Below, in pieces: positions 8,449 through 16,388 of a stretch of DNA of 40,641 nt. Both the position numbers and the translations under genes were made by a program. The DNA is from Amylibacter sp. Lineage in GTDB: Bacteria; Pseudomonadota; Alphaproteobacteria; Rhodobacterales; Rhodobacteraceae. The stretch is from contig JAJFHZ010000027.1 in assembly GCA_021775355.1 (NCBI GenBank), positions 1-40,641 of the forward strand, given 5' to 3'. Each line of letters begins with the position of its first letter. Position 1 is the stretch's first letter. The notes under the pieces were generated by a model. It saw only the letters and a list, made by a program, of their open reading frames with translations, ran no database searches and had not been told where the DNA came from.

Positions 8449-9810
8449 TTAGCCATTGGAAGTTGGCTTTGGGGTAATTTGTGTTTTTGCGTCATTTGCC
8501 TGTGCATGTTCAGGTAACTCGCCTGTCCATTCATAGGCTTGGGTGCCGGGTGGGTTTTCGTACCAGCCGGGGTCAGAATAATCGCCCGCAGAAATACCTT
8601 CACGGACTTTAACGACCGAAAACATACCGCCCATTTCAATCGGCCCATATGGCCCCCATCCGGTCATCATCGGAATGGTGTTGTCGGGCAGTTCCATTTC
8701 CATCACACCCATGTCTGCCATACCGGCTGAACCCATTGACATATACTCTGGTTGAAATTTGCGGATTTTTTGGGTCAGGCTGCGTTGATCTGTGCCGATA
8801 AAGGTTGGCACATCATGGCCCATAGCATTCATTGTATGGTGTGATTTATGGCAATGAATGGCCCAGTCACCCAGATGAACCGCGTCAAATTCATAAGCCC
8901 GCATGCCGCCTACGGGAACATCAACAGTAACTTCTGGCCAACGCGCGGCAGGCGGTATCCAGCCGCCGTCTGTGCAGGTCACTTCAAAGTCATAACCGTG
9001 CATATGGATCGGATGGTTGGTCATGGTCAAATTGCCAACTCGCACCCGTACGCGGTCATCTTTGTTGACCACCAGCGGGTCGATGTCGGGGAAAATACGA
9101 CTGTTCCATGTCCATAGATTAAAGTCTGTCATTGTCATGATGCGTGGCACATAGGTGCCGGGATCAATGTCAAAAGCACTCATGATAAATACAAAATCAC
9201 GGTCAACGGGCATGAATGCGGGGTCTTTGGGGTGTACGATAAACATCCCCATCATCCCCATGGCCATTTGCACCATTTCATCAGCATGTGGATGATACAT
9301 AAATGTACCGCTTTTAGTCAGATCAAACTCGTAAACATAGGTCTTACCAGGGGGGATACCTGGGTGGCTAAGCCCCCCCACACCGTCCATGCCGGATGGC
9401 AGGATAAGCCCGTGCCAATGCACAGTTGTGTGTTCGGGTAGTTTGTTAGTGACAAATATCCGAACCCGGTCTCCTTCAACCGCTTCAATCGTGGGCCCGG
9501 TAGATTGACCGTTATAGCCCCACAGATAGGCGGTCATGCCTTCCGCAAGTTCGCGCTCCACGGGTTCGGCCACAAGGTGAAACTCTTTCACACCGTTGTT
9601 CATCCGAAACGGTAAAGTCCAACCATTCAGCGTAACCACAGGCTGATAATCTGGCCCCGTTGGCGGGTGTAACGGGCCTTGGGTTGAAGCACTTTCCATC
9701 AAGGCCGCTTCCGGCAGACCCATGTTGGATGTCTGCCCCCATGCGTTGGCTGCAATCAATGTGGCCCCCGTACCTGCGCCTGCACCCAGTAATTGACGTC
9801 TATTTATCAT
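8449..9810 (-). CDS. TAT-exported multicopper oxidase (CopA/CueO-like)
   Basis: The 453-residue enzyme starts MINRRQLLGAG, a twin-arginine-type signal. All four copper-site motifs are present: HWHG (131-134), HPHAD (173-177), HPIHMHG (266-272) and HCHKSHHTMNAM (319-330), the last giving type-1 ligands Cys320, His325 and Met330. Such enzymes oxidise Cu(I) to less toxic Cu(II) in the periplasm. The C-terminal third is Met-rich (MSMGSAGMADMGVMEME), as in copper-tolerance oxidases. I chose ATG 9810, which has AAAGGAA upstream; the longer frame opens with TTG at 9852 and would place 14 residues before the TAT motif. It lies 45 bp after the outer-membrane gene. Confidence 0.9.
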   Translation of the reverse strand: MINRRQLLGAGAGTGATLIAANAWGQTSNMGLPEAALMESASTQGPLHPPTGPDYQPVVTLNGWTLPFRMNNGVKEFHLVAEPVERELAEGMTAYLWGYNGQSTGPTIEAVEGDRVRIFVTNKLPEHTTVHWHGLILPSGMDGVGGLSHPGIPPGKTYVYEFDLTKSGTFMYHPHADEMVQMAMGMMGMFIVHPKDPAFMPVDRDFVFIMSAFDIDPGTYVPRIMTMTDFNLWTWNSRIFPDIDPLVVNKDDRVRVRVGNLTMTNHPIHMHGYDFEVTCTDGGWIPPAARWPEVTVDVPVGGMRAYEFDAVHLGDWAIHCHKSHHTMNAMGHDVPTFIGTDQRSLTQKIRKFQPEYMSMGSAGMADMGVMEMELPDNTIPMMTGWGPYGPIEMGGMFSVVKVREGISAGDYSDPGWYENPPGTQAYEWTGELPEHAQANDAKTQITPKPTSNG

Positions 9811-9855
9811 ATTTTCATTCCTTTCAAATATATGTCGCTGCTTGTTTGGCAAAGG

Positions 9856-11295
9856 TTATTCAGCGTCATCACTACGGTTCAGGGATGTGGCCCCACCATA
9901 AATTGCTGCAGTTAAATTGGTCTTCGCTAACCAAAAATCACGCTTTGCGTCATCCGCTTCAAGCTGCGCATCCAGCGTTTCACGCGTATCGTCCAACAAT
10001 TCAAATGTGTTGGTAATCATACCGTTGTTACTAAGAAGGGCCGCTTCTTCGACAACCTTTCGCAAGGGCACAACCGTATCGCGGTAATGGCGGGCAATTT
10101 CATAACTTCCGTGATAAGCGGCCTCTGCCCCGCGTGCTTCTGAACGCACGCCCACGGCCATTTCTGCTAAAATATTGGCGGCACGCAGATATGATAGCTC
10201 TGATTTGCGCAACCGGGCTTGGCCGCTGTCAAAGATCGGTATGGCAAATTCCAGTTCAAACTGTGGTGTCGTATCGCTTGCAGCACCACCGGCCTCATCA
10301 CTTTCACGTTCGGTTTCAAACCCTGCGATCAATTCCAGATCAGTCACATAACGTGATGCATCCGTCATACCAAACGCTTTGGCCGTTGCTTCCAAACCAA
10401 GCTTGGCCACCTTCAGGTCAAAGCGGTTTTGCAAGGCTATGGTTTCGATAGATTTGCGGCGAGATATGGATTTCGGTAACCGTGGTAAAGCGTTGGGAAC
10501 ATAATAATCAACGTCCGTACCCCATAGCCCCATCAGCTGTGTCAGTTGTTCTTTAGCAGCTTGCGCTTCAAGCCTCGCTTTGGCGGTTTTCCCAGCAAGT
10601 TCTGCATAAAAAGCATGTTCACGCGCCTGACCGCCTTTGTCCAATGAACCTGCTTCGCCCAGATTTTGCGCCAGTTTGGAAGAAGCATCAGCCGTATGTG
10701 TCGCTTGCTTCAAGTTACCCAATGCTTCAAAAGCAGATACTGCCATAATCCATGCTTGCCGTGTTTCGGCCGCTAATTGCAGGGTTTCACTTACAGCGGT
10801 AAGTTGGGCTTGTTGGAACTGAACATCCGCAAGGGCCACACGTTGTTTACGTGTTTTTGCATCCAAAAGATTGGTGGCGAATGTACCTTCGATACTGCGG
10901 AACACACCCAGCTCCGGTGCGCCTAAACCGAATATACCTAACGATATAATCGGGTTTTCAGGCAACGCTTCCTGCCAGACGTCTGCTGCGGAAATTCCAA
11001 CTTCGGCATAGGCGGCTTGAAGGCCTTTGTTGTTCAAAAGGGCAACTTGAACAGCTGTCTCTGCCGAAATCGTTTTTCGATATACCAATCCATGAACACG
11101 TTTAGACAAATTTTGCGATTGTTGTTGAGATTGCGCCCAAACAGTTTCTTTGCCGATTGCTTTATTAGCAGCATAGGAAACCGCGCCGAACCCGGCGTTT
11201 GGGGCAGTGTATTTATCAGCAACGGTTGTGGAACAAGCTGCCAGTACAAAAGGGATCATCAGATGGGATCGTCTAGAAGAAATCATTTTCATCAT
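9856..11295 (-). CDS. TolC/CusC-family outer-membrane efflux lipoprotein
   Basis: The 479-residue protein has a lipoprotein signal with the lipobox VLAAC (Cys21) and two repeats of long amphipathic helices typical of the outer-membrane factor family (for example QAAYAEVGISAADVWQEALP and the C-terminal DAQLEADDAKRDFWLAKTNL). CusC-type proteins form trimeric channels that expel copper or silver. Its start overlaps the small lipoprotein gene by four bases (ATGA), with AGGAGAAGG upstream. No CusA/CusB pump genes are in the operon, so the channel either serves a pump elsewhere or moves copper by another route. It could also partner the nearby DevBCA exporter; this is speculation. Confidence 0.85.
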   Translation of the reverse strand: MMKMISSRRSHLMIPFVLAACSTTVADKYTAPNAGFGAVSYAANKAIGKETVWAQSQQQSQNLSKRVHGLVYRKTISAETAVQVALLNNKGLQAAYAEVGISAADVWQEALPENPIISLGIFGLGAPELGVFRSIEGTFATNLLDAKTRKQRVALADVQFQQAQLTAVSETLQLAAETRQAWIMAVSAFEALGNLKQATHTADASSKLAQNLGEAGSLDKGGQAREHAFYAELAGKTAKARLEAQAAKEQLTQLMGLWGTDVDYYVPNALPRLPKSISRRKSIETIALQNRFDLKVAKLGLEATAKAFGMTDASRYVTDLELIAGFETERESDEAGGAASDTTPQFELEFAIPIFDSGQARLRKSELSYLRAANILAEMAVGVRSEARGAEAAYHGSYEIARHYRDTVVPLRKVVEEAALLSNNGMITNTFELLDDTRETLDAQLEADDAKRDFWLAKTNLTAAIYGGATSLNRSDDAE

Positions 11296-11519
11296 CCTTC
11301 TCCTGACGTTTGCTGATCATTAAGTTCACGCCACGGTTTCGGGTCTGTCACTGCCCGATGTTCATAGCCCTGCACCACAGAGTGGTTCTTAGGCTGCACA
11401 ATAGGTGCGTTAGGTAATGTCGTTGCCTGAAGGGCAACAACATCGGGTAATGCTGTCGGGGTGGCAGCACATGCACCCAACAGAACAGGGAAACACCCTG
11501 CAAGTCGTGAGATTTTCAT
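11292..11519 (-). CDS. small predicted lipoprotein of the copper operon
   Basis: The 75-residue product has a short basic N-terminus, a hydrophobic core and the lipobox LLGAC (Cys17), followed by a hydrophilic, Pro-rich tail ending in QTSGEG. No family is recognised. Its stop overlaps the start of the TolC-family gene by four bases, so the two are translationally coupled. The coupling suggests that it accompanies or helps assemble the outer-membrane channel, which is inference from position only. Confidence 0.65.
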   Translation of the reverse strand: MKISRLAGCFPVLLGACAATPTALPDVVALQATTLPNAPIVQPKNHSVVQGYEHRAVTDPKPWRELNDQQTSGEG

Positions 11520-11607
11520 AGTAGAATACCTGTAAGTCTTTAGTTTCTATTGGCTATGCACAAACGGTGCACAGTAATTTACGCCCATTCAGGCGGTTAG
11601 CAGAAAC

Positions 11608-12000
11608 TTAAAGATTAGGTGGTCGTATCAGATGGGTGCGTTCAGCGGACGTCATAATCAAATAGGGCAAAGCATCATGTGAATGTACTTCATCAGCGAT
11701 AAATGCGGCACCGGTTGCCATAGCAACCGCATCGCCACAAATGCCAAAACAGCATTGCGCTCCGTCATGCCCGTCGCCTGATTTTTCATGCGTCATGCCA
11801 GAAGCCATAACCTGATCATCATGATCCATCTTGATATGAACTGCGCCCATGTCATTGTCCTGCACGTGCTGATGCTGAGAAACACTTTGCGTCATCATGT
11901 TTGCATGGGCCGATGAGGGAAGAGAAAATGCAACGGCAAAAAGAGTAACAAGTAAACTTACCGTTCTCATAAATTGATCAAGGGTGTCCATTTTTCTCAT
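11608..12000 (-). CDS. secreted His/Met/Cys-rich protein heading the copper operon
   Basis: The product is about 130 residues. A hydrophobic signal segment (RTVSLLVTLFAVAFSLPSSA, cleavage after AHA) is followed by a metal-ligand-rich region: QSVSQHQHVQ, VHIKMDHDD, THEKSGDGHD and a CCFGICG cluster. No family is recognised; the composition and position suggest copper binding in the periplasm. The start is uncertain: in-frame ATGs lie at 12000, 11991 and 11970, none with a strong Shine-Dalgarno, and the frame extends to a TTG at 12036. ATG 11970 would give the neatest signal peptide and would sit below the predicted promoter. The next gene starts 88 bp downstream. Confidence 0.6.
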   Translation of the reverse strand: MRKMDTLDQFMRTVSLLVTLFAVAFSLPSSAHANMMTQSVSQHQHVQDNDMGAVHIKMDHDDQVMASGMTHEKSGDGHDGAQCCFGICGDAVAMATGAAFIADEVHSHDALPYLIMTSAERTHLIRPPNL

Positions 12001-12007
12001 GGATGCG

Positions 12008-12039
12008 AAATAAAATTGAAACGCTTGTGATGTCAAGCG
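12008..12039 (-). promoter_or_regulatory. candidate promoter with palindrome for the copper operon
   Basis: On the minus strand CGCTTG-ACATCA-CAAGCG (12022-12039) is a perfect six-base dyad overlapping a TTGACA -35 box (12031-12036). A TTATTT -10-like box (12008-12013) follows after 17 bases. The arrangement resembles a MerR-type copper-regulator operator in that the dyad begins at the -35 box, but the sequence does not match the usual CueR consensus. No regulator gene is next to it. The proposal rests on pattern only. Confidence 0.4.
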
Positions 12040-12146
12040 GGTAAATTTTCCTATGGGTAACAGATATGTGATTGGTTCTGACGCGCTTTAGGGTCGCGTC
12101 AGCTTCTCATCTAAGTGGCTATATGTTCGAAAGCCAGATGGTTTTC

Positions 12147-12250
12147 CTGTCATACGCACAGTGCACGCATTGTGCACGTCGATCATACGCCCGTTTCCCA
12201 TAATAAATTGTTAACATTTCATCACTATGCATGATTGTAGGAGGGCGGCG
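12147..12250 (+). promoter_or_regulatory. H-NOX/DGC leader: right copy of the 104-bp repeat, with operator-like palindrome
   Basis: This is the intact leader of the H-NOX gene. It has two TCATACG boxes 33 bp apart (12150-12156 and 12183-12189, about three helical turns) flanking GTGCAC-GCATT-GTGCAC (12161-12177). An AT-rich stretch with CATAATAAATTG follows, and then AGGAGGGCGGCG ends three bases before the ATG. The symmetry suggests a dimeric regulator; LuxR-type boxes also carry TGCA-centred dyads, so quorum control is possible. A six-substitution duplicate lies at 3503-3606. Confidence 0.6.
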
Positions 12251-12252
12251 AA

Positions 12253-12843
12253 ATGCATGGAATGATCAATCGGGGTTTGCAAAGTTATATATGCGATACT
12301 CACAGTGTGGATGTCTGGGAAGAAACCTGCGAGCGGGCAAAGTTACCGTTTTATGATTTCGAGTACATGTTGACTTACGATGATTCCACGACAGAGGATT
12401 TGTTAAGTAGTTTCGGGGCCTTAGCTCACCGGCAAAGGGATGAAATTCTTGAAGATTTCGGCACTTATATGGTGTCGGGTAAGGCTTTGAATACAATGCG
12501 CCGATTACTTAAATTCGGTGGTAGCAGTTATGTGGAATTCCTGCATTCTCTTAATTTTGTCTATGATCGGGCCAAGATGGCGGTACCCGATCTGGATATT
12601 CCAACAATGGAACTGGTCGAAAACAACCCGACCCAGTTCGTATTGTATACCCGTTTTCGCAAACGCGGTTTTGGCCCAACCCTGCTGGGCCTGCTGCGCG
12701 CTTTAGCCAATGATTACAATGCGTTGGTCTCGATTGCGCATTCGCGCCGAATTTTAAAACACGTGGATGAAGATATCTTCACCATAAACCTGCTGTGTGA
12801 AAAGCGGCGTGCGAACAACACATCTGAACTGGTACACGATTAA
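12253..12843 (+). CDS. H-NOX-like (heme NO-binding domain) sensor lacking the proximal His
   Basis: The 196-residue protein aligns along the H-NOX fold: an MHGMINRGLQ start, FLHSLNFVYDRAK in the proximal helix region, and LYTRFRKRGFGP before a GLLRALANDY helix. In canonical H-NOX the proximal helix reads FLxxxDxxH, with His ligating heme, and a YxSxR motif binds the propionates. Here Tyr104 occupies the His position and the motif reads Y132-T-R-F-R136, so Ser is Arg. Heme may be bound through Tyr or not at all. A strong AGGAGGG precedes ATG 12253. The stop overlaps the diguanylate cyclase start (TAATG), matching the common H-NOX/cyclic-di-GMP enzyme pairing. The protein probably regulates that partner. 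Confidence 0.8.
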   Translation: MHGMINRGLQSYICDTHSVDVWEETCERAKLPFYDFEYMLTYDDSTTEDLLSSFGALAHRQRDEILEDFGTYMVSGKALNTMRRLLKFGGSSYVEFLHSLNFVYDRAKMAVPDLDIPTMELVENNPTQFVLYTRFRKRGFGPTLLGLLRALANDYNALVSIAHSRRILKHVDEDIFTINLLCEKRRANNTSELVHD

Positions 12844-13856
12844 TGGGAGATCTTGTTTCATTGCCAGTTATTGGTCGTGGCGGCCATGCTTTTGACAACA
12901 CTATGCTTAATCTGCTGTTGCCGATGCATGTCCAATTGGATCAGAACGGTAGGATCGTTCATGCAGGTCCGACGTTTGCAAAATTGCTGGCATTTGAACC
13001 GGTTGTTGTTGGTGAACATCTGTTCGATTATATCCAGTTCAGTTACCCCAAGAATATAGTTACAAATAAAAACCTGGCTGCGCATTTTGGCATGCCTTTA
13101 ACTGCCCAGATAAAAACCCAAAGCGGTTTTGATCTGAAAGCGGTGGCGGTGGCGATGCCCGGAAATGCAGGCATGTTGGTCAATTTCGTTCTTGGTACAT
13201 CATTAAAAGAAGCCGTTTCGCACTGGCACTTAAACAGCAAAGATTTTTCGGCGGCGGATCCTACAGTCGAAATGCTTTATATCATTGAAGTCCAATCGGT
13301 TCTTCTGGAAGCATCTCGCAGTTTAAACGACCGCCTGAACGGGCAAAGAGAAGAAGCTGAAGAAAAGGCCTATACCGATCCGTTGACAGGTCTGTCTAAC
13401 CGACGTGCGTTAAATCGACATATCAAACGCTTACATCGTCGGCGTGTGTCGGTAGGTTTTGCAGTTTTTCTGATTGATCTGGATCACTTCAAGCTGGTGA
13501 ATGATACACTTGGTCATGCGGCAGGTGATCAGGTTCTTCAGAAAGTAGCCGGAATCCTTTTGAATGAAACGCGCCCGACGGATATTGTTGCGCGTACGGG
13601 CGGTGATGAATTTGTTTTGGTGCTTGAAAAGACCAAAGATATCAGCCCGTTGGAAGCCATCGCAAAACGCATCATCCGTAAAATCGAGCATCCTTTTCTT
13701 CGGGAAGGTCAAAACTGTTATGTCGGGGCCAGTATCGGTATTGTACGCGCCCATACAAAGGATAACAGATCAATTGATTTTCACCTGCAATCGGCAGATG
13801 AAGCGTTGTATGATTCCAAAAATAACGGTCGGGGTACATTTCGGTTTGTTGGCTGA
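12843..13856 (+). CDS. diguanylate cyclase with H-NOX-associated-type sensory domain
   Basis: The 337-residue protein has an N-terminal PAS-like region (about 20-125, NLLLPMHVQLDQNGRIVHAG) resembling the H-NOX-associated domain. A short helical linker (about 140-175) leads to a GGDEF domain starting at YTDPLTGLSNRRAL. The active-site motif is intact (GGDEF, 253-257) and an RxxD product-inhibition site (RPTD, 244-247) lies five residues before it. It should make cyclic di-GMP and respond to product feedback. Translation is coupled to the H-NOX-like gene by a one-base overlap. In characterised pairs ligand-bound H-NOX alters cyclase activity; whether that holds with the atypical partner is open. 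The gene ends 18 bp from the convergent EamA gene. Confidence 0.9.
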   Translation: MGDLVSLPVIGRGGHAFDNTMLNLLLPMHVQLDQNGRIVHAGPTFAKLLAFEPVVVGEHLFDYIQFSYPKNIVTNKNLAAHFGMPLTAQIKTQSGFDLKAVAVAMPGNAGMLVNFVLGTSLKEAVSHWHLNSKDFSAADPTVEMLYIIEVQSVLLEASRSLNDRLNGQREEAEEKAYTDPLTGLSNRRALNRHIKRLHRRRVSVGFAVFLIDLDHFKLVNDTLGHAAGDQVLQKVAGILLNETRPTDIVARTGGDEFVLVLEKTKDISPLEAIAKRIIRKIEHPFLREGQNCYVGASIGIVRAHTKDNRSIDFHLQSADEALYDSKNNGRGTFRFVG

Positions 13857-13874
13857 ATTATGGGATGGGGTGTA

Positions 13875-14792
13875 TTATTTTGTCGCTACTGCCGGTGGTG
13901 TTTGCATCCGCTTTGATACCACCCATTCACGGTAGGAAATAAAACTGACTGCGGCAATGATGACACCACCGCCCATCAGGACCCAGAAATCCACCGATTC
14001 GCCGAACATCATCGCTCCCAGAATTGTGGCCCAAACCAGTTGCAGAAAGGTTACGGGCTGTGTCACCATCAACGGGGCCGCGTGCAGGGCCTTGGTCATC
14101 GTGAAATGCCCGGCTGTCGCAAATGCTGCGACCAGAGCCAGCCACAAAACCTCTGTTAAAGTTGGCGTTTGCCAGACTACGAATGCAAAGGGCACAAGGC
14201 CGATTGTGACAAACAACGACAGCATGCCGACGATGACAGTCGGGCTTTCGTCTTTGCTAAGGCTTTTGGCGACAAGGTAGGATATTGCAAAAAGCGGTGC
14301 AGACAAGACTTGTGCCAACTGACCGGATGAAATCTCTTGCAACCCCGGACGCAGGATAATCATCGCACCGACAAAAGCTGCTACAACTGCAATAATGCGC
14401 CGCGCCGCCATGCGTTCGCCGAAAAAAATTGCGGCTCCAATGGTGATATAGATCGGTGCGGTATACCCGATGGCCGTGACTTCAGCGATCGGAATATGTG
14501 CCATGGCATAGAACCACAACATTACTCCGATCGCGTGGGTCAGGCCGCGCAGCGCGTAAATCCCCAGCGATTTTCGCTTTATGCCATTGGCAAGTGTGGT
14601 GCGGATAAACGGTGCCATGATCAAAAGGCCGATTGCATAACGGATGAATGCCGCTTCGGCCGCAGGAACGTCCGAGCCGATATAGCGCACAACCCCTGTG
14701 ACTAGAACAAACAAAAGCCCGGTCAGAACCATCCACGCGATACCAACCCATGGCGGGCCGTATTGTGGCTGTGCGTTTGTGTGGGTGGACAT
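13875..14792 (-). CDS. EamA/DMT-superfamily transporter
   Basis: The 305-residue protein has about ten hydrophobic segments in two EamA repeats. The first begins near WVGIAWMVLTGLLFVLVTGV and the second near QLAQVLSAPLFAISYLVAKS. This is the drug/metabolite transporter layout used for export or import of amino acids, nucleotides and other metabolites. It is convergent with the diguanylate cyclase gene. The substrate cannot be read from the sequence. Confidence 0.88.
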   Translation of the reverse strand: MSTHTNAQPQYGPPWVGIAWMVLTGLLFVLVTGVVRYIGSDVPAAEAAFIRYAIGLLIMAPFIRTTLANGIKRKSLGIYALRGLTHAIGVMLWFYAMAHIPIAEVTAIGYTAPIYITIGAAIFFGERMAARRIIAVVAAFVGAMIILRPGLQEISSGQLAQVLSAPLFAISYLVAKSLSKDESPTVIVGMLSLFVTIGLVPFAFVVWQTPTLTEVLWLALVAAFATAGHFTMTKALHAAPLMVTQPVTFLQLVWATILGAMMFGESVDFWVLMGGGVIIAAVSFISYREWVVSKRMQTPPAVATK

Positions 14793-15214
14793 TGGTTTAA
14801 TCCGGATGATGATCTTTGGACACCCAATCCGAGATTTTCAATCTGCGCAAGGATTAACGCGCAAAGCCGCCGATCTGTTCCATATGGTCGGCCCCAAGTC
14901 CAGCCAATGCTGCGCGCACTTCAGCACTTGGGTCACCGTATACGGTTAATCTGGTCGGTGTGGTAAATGTAAGAAACCGCTATGCGAATTTTGCATCAAA
15001 ATTGCCCGGTAGGTCATTGTCGCGGCACTATCTGTGTAGCGTCTACCATTTCAGTCATCAATGTCTTGAAATTATCGCTTTTGCCGTCATTGATGTCGAG
15101 TTCCAGTATCCAGTGGATATTGTTGGCTATATTTCGCTCCATTTTCTGCTGTTTTTAATGTGTTCAATAGAAACGTATCCGTAATCTGTCATAGTATCCA
15201 AGCACTTATTTCTA
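14793..15214. other. 422-bp intergenic region with a possible coding remnant
   Basis: On the minus strand an open frame between TAG 14980-14982 and TAA 14854-14856 encodes TRLTVYGDPSAEVRAALAGL followed by GADHMEQIGGFAR. It reads like the C-terminus of a real protein but has no ATG, GTG or TTG start, so it is probably a decayed gene or contains a frameshift I cannot confirm. The rest (14983-15214) is AT-rich with no feature I can support. Confidence 0.35.
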
Positions 15215-16204
15215 TTATGGAATAAGGACAGTTGCGCCAAGTGTCGTACCGCTTTCGATGGCTTTGTGGGCTTTGATTGCGTCTTTTAACGCATATTCAT
15301 AGTTTATATTGGCATCCAGAATGCCGTCCCCTATGGCCTTGAAAAGATCATTTGCGGTCCAATCCAGATCAGATCGTTTTTCGACATAGTGCATGATTGC
15401 GGGTCTTGTGATAAATAGGGAACCGCGTCGCCCCAGATCCTGTATTATGTCCACAGGATCGGGCGGGCCGGAAACATGGCCGTAGGCGGCACACATGCCC
15501 ATCAAGCGAAGGCTGTCCAGCGATTGCTGCAATGTGTCTTTACCAATGGCCTCATAGACAACGGCCACACCTTCGCCATCTGTGACTTCGCGGGCTTTGG
15601 CAACGAAATCTTCTTCTGTACGTACTACGGGGTAGTGACAGCCCGCAGCGCGGGCGGCTTCGGCTTTTTGTCTTGTGCTGACCGTTCCGATTATTGTGGC
15701 CCCCAATGCTTTGGCCCACTGGCACAGGATTAACCCCATACCGCCTGCTGCGGCGTGCACCAAAACGGTGTCGCCCGGTTGTACTTTGTAGGTACGGTGC
15801 AAAAGATAATGCGCCGTCATGCCCTTCATCAAAAGGGCAGCCACTTGCCTATCGTCAAGGCCGTCCGGTAGGTGTAGCAATTTGTCTGCCGGATAATTTC
15901 GCACCTCTGCATAACTGCCCAAGGGCGGGATGCCGTATGCGACCCGATCACCAGTTTCAAACCCGGTTACATCTTTGCCCACACCCTCGACAATACCGAC
16001 GCCTTCAAATCCTATCACTACGGGGCAAGGTGGCACTATCCAGGGATGAGAAACACCGCCTCGGTGGTATGTGTCGGCGAAATTCACCCCGATTGCGGTG
16101 TGGCGCAAACGCACTTCGTTGTCAGCCGGATCGGGCACATGCCAATCTTGCCATTGCATAGCTTCCGGGGCTCCGAGTTTATGAATGACTTGTGCTTTGG
16201 ACAT
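15215..16204 (-). CDS. qor: zinc-independent quinone oxidoreductase (MDR family)
   Basis: The 329-residue enzyme matches NADPH:quinone reductase. The N-terminal GroES-like domain contains IGVNFADTYHRGG, the hallmark of the QOR branch without zinc ligands. The Rossmann domain has the nucleotide-binding VHAAAGGMG loop (about residues 150-158). The C-terminus includes RPAIMHYVEKRSDL. It probably reduces quinones or enones in the cytoplasm with NADPH. It is divergent from typA, with 184 bp between the chosen starts. No signs of transfer. Confidence 0.88.
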   Translation of the reverse strand: MSKAQVIHKLGAPEAMQWQDWHVPDPADNEVRLRHTAIGVNFADTYHRGGVSHPWIVPPCPVVIGFEGVGIVEGVGKDVTGFETGDRVAYGIPPLGSYAEVRNYPADKLLHLPDGLDDRQVAALLMKGMTAHYLLHRTYKVQPGDTVLVHAAAGGMGLILCQWAKALGATIIGTVSTRQKAEAARAAGCHYPVVRTEEDFVAKAREVTDGEGVAVVYEAIGKDTLQQSLDSLRLMGMCAAYGHVSGPPDPVDIIQDLGRRGSLFITRPAIMHYVEKRSDLDWTANDLFKAIGDGILDANINYEYALKDAIKAHKAIESGTTLGATVLIP

Positions 16205-16388
16205 GGCAATCTTTCCTTATTTTTATTTGCAGGCATTTTATCTGTGCATTTTCCAATTTTATGTCCCAAGATTTTTACTTAAGCAAGCGCCGCTCATATC
16301 CGCCTTGTTTGCTTTTTCACTAGCCATTCACCTTTATCTGGTCTATGGGCGCGGGAAAACACCCAACACCCCCGAAAAGGCGCGTATC

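Noticed and set aside
8409..8648. N-terminal extension of the cupredoxin frame by 80 residues
   Set aside because: It overlaps the oxidase gene, whereas ATG 8408 has AAGGAAA upstream and starts a clean signal peptide.
16185..16388. 68-residue N-terminal extension of TypA
   Set aside because: It is hydrophobic, overlaps the qor start and is foreign to the family; ATG 16389 gives the normal start and length.
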